A model generated the notes under the pieces. The model saw only the letters and a list, made by a program, of their open reading frames with translations, did not search any database and was not told the DNA's origin. Positions 59,433-64,000 of a stretch of DNA of 64,000 bases are shown here, one piece after another (the first letter of the stretch is position 1; each line of letters opens with the position of its first letter). The stretch comes from Sphingomonas sp. FARSPH. GTDB taxonomy: Bacteria > Pseudomonadota > Alphaproteobacteria > Sphingomonadales > Sphingomonadaceae. The stretch is from contig NZ_CP029985.1 of the NCBI RefSeq assembly GCF_003355005.1, forward strand, positions 1,603,001 to 1,667,000, in the 5' to 3' direction. The position numbers and the translations under genes were made by a program.

Positions 59433-59463
59433 GGGAGGTCGGCATCAGCCGGCCTCCCTTTTT
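59433..59463 (+). terminator. Intrinsic terminator of the OmpA gene
   Basis: GGGAGGTCGGC / GCCGGCCTCCC, an 11-bp stem with one G-U pair and an ATCA loop, followed by five Ts. Confidence 0.9.
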
Positions 59464-59714
59464 CTTTGTGACGCGTAGCCGTTACAGATTCGGCCGCCTT
59501 TCATGCGGATCGGCAGACCGTGGCGACGCGGGCCCCAGGTCTGCCCCGAATCGCTGACGCCGCCTGCGACGGGCTACTGCGCCCCCCCCTTGCGATCGCA
59601 GCCATCGCGTCCGGTGTTCGGCATGCATCGCCCCATTGCCGCTTCCGGTGCCGCAGCCTAGAGCGCGCATGTTCCTTGGCGGCTTTCGGGCCGTGCAGCA
59701 GCGATGGATGACGC

Positions 59715-61022
59715 ATGCGCATTACGATGATCGGCTCGGGCTATGTGGGCCTGGTATCGGGGGCCTGTTTCTCGGACTTCGGCCATGACGTGATCTGCGT
59801 CGACAAGGACGAGAGCAAGATCGCCGCGCTCAAGGCCGGCCGGATGCCGATCTACGAGCCGGGGCTCGAAGCGCTGGTCGAAAAGAACGTCGCGGCGGGC
59901 CGGTTGAGCTTCACCACCGACCTCGCCGCGTCCGTCGCAGGCGTCGATGCGATCTTCATCGCGGTCGGCACGCCGTCGCGGCGCGGTGACGGCCATGCCG
60001 ACCTCAGCTACGTGTTCGCTGCGACCGAGGAGATCGCCGCGGCGGTGACCGGACCGACGGTGGTCGTCACCAAGTCGACCGTGCCAGTCGGCACCGGCGA
60101 CAAGGTCGAGGCGATCCTGCGCGAGAAGCGCCCAGACGTCGACGTCCAGGTCGTCTCCAACCCCGAATTCCTGCGCGAGGGCGCGGCGATCGGCGACTTC
60201 AAGCGTCCCGACCGTATCGTCATCGGCACCGAAGACGACGGTGCGCGCAAGGTCATGCAGGGCGTCTATCGCCCGCTCTATCTCAACGAATCGCCGATCC
60301 TGTTCACCGGCCGCCGCACCAGCGAGCTGATCAAATATGCCGCCAACGCCTTCCTGGCGACCAAGATCACCTTCATCAACGAGATCGCCGATCTGTGCGA
60401 GGCGGTCGGCGCGAACGTGCAGGACGTCAGCCGCGGCATCGGCCTGGACAACCGCATCGGCAAGAAGTTTCTGCACGCCGGCCCCGGCTATGGCGGGTCC
60501 TGCTTCCCCAAGGACACGCTGGCGCTGCTCAAGACCGCGGAGGATTTCGAGACGCCCGTCCACATCGTCGAGGCGGTGGTCAAGGTGAACGACAGCCGCA
60601 AGCGCGCGATGGGCCGCAAGGTGCTCAATGCGCTGGGCGGCGCGGAAGCCGCGCGGGGCAAGAGCGTCGCGCTGCTCGGCCTGACGTTCAAGCCCAACAC
60701 CGACGACATGCGCGACGCGCCGTCGATCGCGATCGCGCAGGCGCTGACCGACGCGGGCGTGACCGTTCGCGCGTTCGACCCCGAGGGCACCGAGCAGGCG
60801 AAGCGGATGATGCCCGACCTGACCTATTGCAGCGACGCCTACGAGGCGGCGACCGGCGCGGACGCGGTGGTGATCGTCACCGAATGGGACGCGTTCCGCG
60901 CGCTCGACCTGACCCGGCTGAAGCAGACGATGGCCGCGCCGGTGCTCGTCGACCTGCGCAACATCTACCGCCGCGAAGAGGTCGAGGCGCTCGGTTTCGG
61001 CTATACCGCCGTCGGGCGCTGA
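59715..61022 (+). CDS. ugd: UDP-glucose 6-dehydrogenase
   Basis: A 435-residue NAD enzyme. The N-terminal Rossmann motif is MIGSGYVGLVSGACFSDFGH; the catalytic Cys is in HAGPGYGGSCFPKDT; the central helix SELIKYAANAFLATKITFINE and the C-terminal domain (GLTFKPNTDDMRDAPS) are present. It makes UDP-glucuronate for exopolysaccharide or sphingolipid glycosylation. Its last 22 bases overlap the convergent ygfZ-like gene. The preceding 250-base gap after the OmpA terminator holds nothing recognised. Confidence 0.96.
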   Translation: MRITMIGSGYVGLVSGACFSDFGHDVICVDKDESKIAALKAGRMPIYEPGLEALVEKNVAAGRLSFTTDLAASVAGVDAIFIAVGTPSRRGDGHADLSYVFAATEEIAAAVTGPTVVVTKSTVPVGTGDKVEAILREKRPDVDVQVVSNPEFLREGAAIGDFKRPDRIVIGTEDDGARKVMQGVYRPLYLNESPILFTGRRTSELIKYAANAFLATKITFINEIADLCEAVGANVQDVSRGIGLDNRIGKKFLHAGPGYGGSCFPKDTLALLKTAEDFETPVHIVEAVVKVNDSRKRAMGRKVLNALGGAEAARGKSVALLGLTFKPNTDDMRDAPSIAIAQALTDAGVTVRAFDPEGTEQAKRMMPDLTYCSDAYEAATGADAVVIVTEWDAFRALDLTRLKQTMAAPVLVDLRNIYRREEVEALGFGYTAVGR

Positions 61023-61738
61023 TCCTCGGCGATCGCTGCGGCCAGCCAATCGGGGACCAACGCGTCGCCGAGCCCATCGACCCGGCGATGCTCGACCATC
61101 AGGCCGAGATCGGGATACCGCGCCCGCGTCCGGTCGCCCGGCGCGGCGAGCGGCGCGATGACGAGACGGCGGTTCACCTTGCTGCGGTGATGCATGCGCG
61201 CGGTGTTTTCCTGCCCGACGTAGCAGCCCTTGGTGAAGCTGACGCCGTTGAGCTCGCGCGCATTGCATTCGAGCCAGAGTGTCTCGCCACTGCCGAGTTC
61301 GGCCACCCCCTCGGTCACGCCCAGTGCCAGGCGATGCGCGTGCCAGTCGGCCGTAGCCGGCGCGGCGGGGCCGAGCCAGCGGCGGCCGAGTGCGGGCAGG
61401 CGCGGGTCGGGCACGCCGATCGTCCCGTCACGCGACCAATGGACGGCGCGATCGTCGACGGGATCGATCGCGATCGCGCGCCGCAGCCGATACATTGCGA
61501 GCCGCCGCGCGAGCGCGTCGCGCTGCGCCGCCTCCGCATCGACCAGCACGGCTTCGCCATCGTCCCACAGCAGAAAATCGAACAGCGCCTTGCCCTGCGG
61601 CGTCAGCAGTGCGCCCCAGATCGGCCGATCCGGTGCGAGGGTGGCAAGGTCGCAGGTGACGAGGCCCTGCAGGAAATCGCGCACACCCTCCCCCGACAGG
61701 CGGAGCAGCGAACGGTCGGCGAGCATCGTGGCGGTCAT
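61001..61738 (-). CDS. ygfZ: Folate-binding Fe-S cluster protein YgfZ
   Basis: A 245-residue GcvT-like protein. The signature KGCYVGQE lies in FTKGCYVGQENTARMHHR; the N-terminus has SLLRLSGEGVRDFLQGLVT and the central GALLTPQGKALFDFLLW. YgfZ uses folate to support iron-sulfur enzymes such as MiaB. ATG 61738 is chosen; a GTG at 61741 directly precedes it. It overlaps ugd end to end by 22 bases and is divergent from pyrC. Confidence 0.9.
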   Translation of the reverse strand: MTATMLADRSLLRLSGEGVRDFLQGLVTCDLATLAPDRPIWGALLTPQGKALFDFLLWDDGEAVLVDAEAAQRDALARRLAMYRLRRAIAIDPVDDRAVHWSRDGTIGVPDPRLPALGRRWLGPAAPATADWHAHRLALGVTEGVAELGSGETLWLECNARELNGVSFTKGCYVGQENTARMHHRSKVNRRLVIAPLAAPGDRTRARYPDLGLMVEHRRVDGLGDALVPDWLAAAIAEDQRPTAV

Positions 61739-61815
61739 CACCCCGACCTAGGCATTGGCGCGGCGTTTCCAAGCCCATGCTGGCGCATCGGCGGCGCGGC
61801 GATTAGGGGAGCGGG

Positions 61816-62865
61816 ATGACCGATCGCCTGACCATCCGCCGCCCCGACGACTGGCACGTCCACCTGCGCGAAGGCGCGATGCTGCGCGCGGTTGCCGGCG
61901 CCACCGCACGCCAGTTCGCGCGTGCGATAATCATGCCCAATCTGACCCCGCCGGTTACCGACATCGCCGCGGCACAGGCGTATCGCGCGCGGATCATGAC
62001 GGCGGTCACGGCGGCCGCGGGCCCCGACCACGGCTTCACCCCACTGATGACCTGCTATCTCACCGATCACAGCGATGCGGCCGAGATCGCGCGCGGCTAC
62101 GAGAACGGCACGTTCGCGGCGTGCAAGCTCTATCCCGCGCACGCGACGACCAATTCGGCGCATGGCGTCACCGATATCCTCGCGCTGCGCGACGTGCTGG
62201 AGACGATGCAGCGGATCGGCATGCCATTGCTGATCCATGGCGAGGTGACCGATCGCGCGATCGACATCTTCGATCGCGAGGCGGTGTTCCTCGATCGCGT
62301 GCTGACGCCGCTGATCGCCGCCTATCCCGCGCTCCGGATCGTGCTCGAGCACATCACCACCGCGGAGGCCGCCGCCTTCGTCGCCGAGGCCGACCATCCG
62401 ATCGCCGCGACGATCACGCCGCAGCATCTCATCATTAACCGCAACGCGATCTTCGACGGCGGCCTGCGCCCGCACGCTTATTGCCTGCCCGTCGCCAAGC
62501 GCGAGGCGCATCGGCTCGCGGTGCGCCGCGCCGCGGTGTCGGGCAGCGCGCGCTTCTTCCTTGGGACCGACAGCGCGCCGCATGTCGTCGGCGCGAAAGA
62601 ATCGGGCTGCGGCTGCGCGGGCATCTACAACGCGCCGTTCGCGCTCGAGGCGTATCTGCAGGTGTTCGACGAGGAAGGCGCGCTCGACCGGTTCGAAGGC
62701 TTCGTGTCGGAACATGGCGCGCGCTTCTACGGCCTGCCGCTCAACGAGGGGACGGTGACGCTGGTCCGCGCGCCGGTCGACGTGCCCGCGACGACGGGCA
62801 CGGGCGAGACGGCGGTGGTGCCGTTCCTCGCCGGTCAGACGCTCGCGTGGCGGATGGCGGACTGA
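61816..62865 (+). CDS. pyrC: Dihydroorotase
   Basis: A 349-residue class II dihydroorotase. The metal-binding HxH is in DDWHVHLREGAML; the carboxylated Lys context is FAACKLYPAHATTNS; later His/Asp ligands are in MPLLIHGEV, VLEHITT and GTDSAPHV. It cyclises carbamoyl-aspartate to dihydroorotate in pyrimidine synthesis. Start ATG 61816 follows GGGGAGCGGG. It faces ygfZ divergently, with 77 bases between. Confidence 0.96.
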   Translation: MTDRLTIRRPDDWHVHLREGAMLRAVAGATARQFARAIIMPNLTPPVTDIAAAQAYRARIMTAVTAAAGPDHGFTPLMTCYLTDHSDAAEIARGYENGTFAACKLYPAHATTNSAHGVTDILALRDVLETMQRIGMPLLIHGEVTDRAIDIFDREAVFLDRVLTPLIAAYPALRIVLEHITTAEAAAFVAEADHPIAATITPQHLIINRNAIFDGGLRPHAYCLPVAKREAHRLAVRRAAVSGSARFFLGTDSAPHVVGAKESGCGCAGIYNAPFALEAYLQVFDEEGALDRFEGFVSEHGARFYGLPLNEGTVTLVRAPVDVPATTGTGETAVVPFLAGQTLAWRMAD

Positions 62866-62883
62866 AGGCCGCCGGCTGCCCCG

Positions 62884-63651
62884 TCAGAAGGGTAGCCACT
62901 TCGCCTTGTGCGTGAACTTCATATAGCCGACGTTGACGCCGGCGCGATAGCCGACGCCGAGCCGGATCGGGATCAGCACCACGTTGCCGCGGCGCAGATA
63001 GGTCGCGGCGAACCCGCCGACCAGATACAACCGCCCCTCCGCCGCGGGGAAGCGATGGAACAGATCCTCGCTGTCGTAGAGGTTGTAGACGAGAACGAAC
63101 ACCTTGTTCGCATCGCCGCCGACGTCGAAGCCGACCGAGGGACCGGTCCAGTAGACGGGCATCTGCCCCTCCACCTTGTGCGACATGATGCCCGATCCGT
63201 AGCGCAGGCCGACGACGAACGCGCCCGCCGCCTCGCGCCCCGCGATATAGGCGTTGGGGCGGCCCTGTTCCTTCAGCACCTTTTCGAGCAGCCCGGCGAG
63301 CCCCGCCGCGCCCTTGCCGAACACGCCCTCGCCCGCGGCCATCAGGTCTTCGCGCTCGTACGTGGTGTCGGCGCGCTGTGTCGCTTCGGCCCGCGCCTGC
63401 TGCTGCGCGGTCGAGGGATCGGCGGGCGCGGCCGTGGGGTCGGATTGATCGAAACCAGGCTGGGGCTGGGATTGGGGCTGGGCTGGGGACTGGGACGGGG
63501 TCGATCGCGTCGCCTGGCGCGCCGGCGGCGCACGCGTCGCGAGATCGCCATCGATCGCGCGATTGGGATCGATCGTCGCCACCTGCGCGGTGGCGTTGCC
63601 CGCCAGCAGCAGCGCGGCCAGCGCCATGCATCCGATCACCCGCTTCGTCAT
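62884..63651 (-). CDS. eipA: Envelope integrity protein EipA (DUF1134)
   Basis: A 255-residue protein. Residues 1-22 are a signal peptide (MALAALLLAGNATAQ). A disordered Gln/Pro/Ser linker spans ~45-90. The C-terminal ~150 residues are DUF1134, with EGVFGKGAAGLAGLLEKVLKEQGRPNAYI and AGREAAGAFVVGLRYGSG, VGFDVGGDANKVFVLVYNL (in parts). In Brucella EipA is a periplasmic beta-sandwich needed for envelope integrity. It lies 163 bases from tRNA-Ser and converges on pyrC. Confidence 0.92.
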   Translation of the reverse strand: MTKRVIGCMALAALLLAGNATAQVATIDPNRAIDGDLATRAPPARQATRSTPSQSPAQPQSQPQPGFDQSDPTAAPADPSTAQQQARAEATQRADTTYEREDLMAAGEGVFGKGAAGLAGLLEKVLKEQGRPNAYIAGREAAGAFVVGLRYGSGIMSHKVEGQMPVYWTGPSVGFDVGGDANKVFVLVYNLYDSEDLFHRFPAAEGRLYLVGGFAATYLRRGNVVLIPIRLGVGYRAGVNVGYMKFTHKAKWLPF

Positions 63652-63813
63652 TCCGTGCCCCTCGTCAGCCCCGTCGTCCGCCGGGTTAACCACTCGCGCG
63701 CTTGCGGGGCAATGAACGAAGTGCCGGACGGGGGCGAATTTGCGCCCGATCATCGGCAACACCCGGTTGATCCCCCGAAATACCGCCGCTATAGCCGCGA
63801 TCCTGCCGCATCC

Positions 63814-63903
63814 GGAGACGTGGGTGAGTGGCTGAAACCAACGCTTTGCTAAAGCGTCGTACGGGAAACCGTACCGAGGGTTCGAATCCCTCCGTCTCCG
63901 CCA
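63814..63903 (+). tRNA. tRNA-Ser (anticodon GCU)
   Basis: A 90-base type II tRNA. The acceptor stem is GGAGACG / CGTCTCC plus G and an encoded CCA; the anticodon arm is ACGCT-TTGCTAA-AGCGT with GCT at 34-36; a long variable arm (TACGG / CCGTA) and T arm GAGGG-TTCGAAT-CCCTC follow. The remaining 97 bases to the window end hold no gene that can be assigned. Confidence 0.97.
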
Positions 63904-64000
63904 GCCGATGATCCGACGATATCCGGCGCTGGCCCGCGATCCGAAAACCTGGACGGTCCAGCTCGCCGCGCCAAGGCCCAATCTTGATGACGCGCCGGGC

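Noticed and set aside
63814..64000. An integration site at the 3' end of tRNA-Ser.
   Set aside because: No integrase or duplicated tRNA 3' end is visible in the remaining 97 bases or elsewhere in the window.
1..64000. CRISPR arrays, complete insertion sequences or transposases, rRNA genes.
   Set aside because: No regularly spaced direct repeats, transposase motifs or rRNA sequence were seen in either strand.

Overview
The window looks like chromosome of a sphingomonad alphaproteobacterium (Sphingomonas or a close relative). The DNA is very GC-rich. It carries the cell-cycle methyltransferase CcrM next to rnhB, an EipA (DUF1134) envelope protein, DUF3297, DUF6456 and DUF6127 genes, a TonB-dependent receptor, a degenerate set of palindromic intergenic repeats of the kind common in this order, and a gene transfer agent (GTA) structural cluster. 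The genus is an inference from gene content only.

Layout. 1-13.3 kb: the 3' end of an autotransporter, then a housekeeping/metabolic stretch (PAP2 phosphatase, galE, msrA, Sua5/TsaC, acyl-CoA dehydrogenase, arylamine N-acetyltransferase, a YtrA-type GntR regulator with a nitroreductase, a POT peptide transporter, aldo/keto reductase, a DAACS symporter). 13.3-20.2 kb: glmM-DUF1272, thiD-rnhB-ccrM, folP, a bestrophin-like channel. 20.2-26.2 kb: a sigma-54 response regulator, then a 40-residue cytochrome oxidase subunit IV-like gene followed by the three-gene proton-translocating transhydrogenase set, and a winged-helix regulator. 26.2-30.1 kb: tRNA-Val, a TelA/XpaC pair, and a visibly less GC-rich divergent DMT transporter / XRE-cupin regulator pair. 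30.2-43.3 kb: typA, a TonB-dependent receptor, small envelope genes, an ArsR regulator with tandem dyads, a lipoprotein-type isoaspartyl methyltransferase, two decayed VOC genes, an ABC-F ATPase, an XRE regulator, DUF6456, a divergent DapF, and a PAS-plus-winged-helix gene.

43.5-58.2 kb is a GTA-type head and tail cluster in canonical order: small and large terminase, portal, DUF6127, prohead protease, capsid, connector, gp8, gp9, gp10, tail chaperone, short tape measure, gp12, gp13, gp14, gp15 and DUF2793. Most genes overlap by 4 to 13 bases. No integrase, replication or lysis gene is seen. Between the tape measure and gp12 sits one antisense gene whose N-terminal half has the residue pattern of a PD-(D/E)XK nuclease (DUF6615-like). 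gp12 carries a very large N-terminal extension, gp14 has lost its usual stop and runs into gp15, and gp15 is short. This interrupted, remodelled GTA is the most interesting part of the window.

58.2-64 kb: an OmpA-family porin, ugd, ygfZ, pyrC, eipA and tRNA-Ser(GCU). Intergenic space holds at least four families of palindromic repeats, and three copies of a module (GCTGTCCT at one end, GACGT...GTCCACTT at the other) that each precede a gene in the same orientation.
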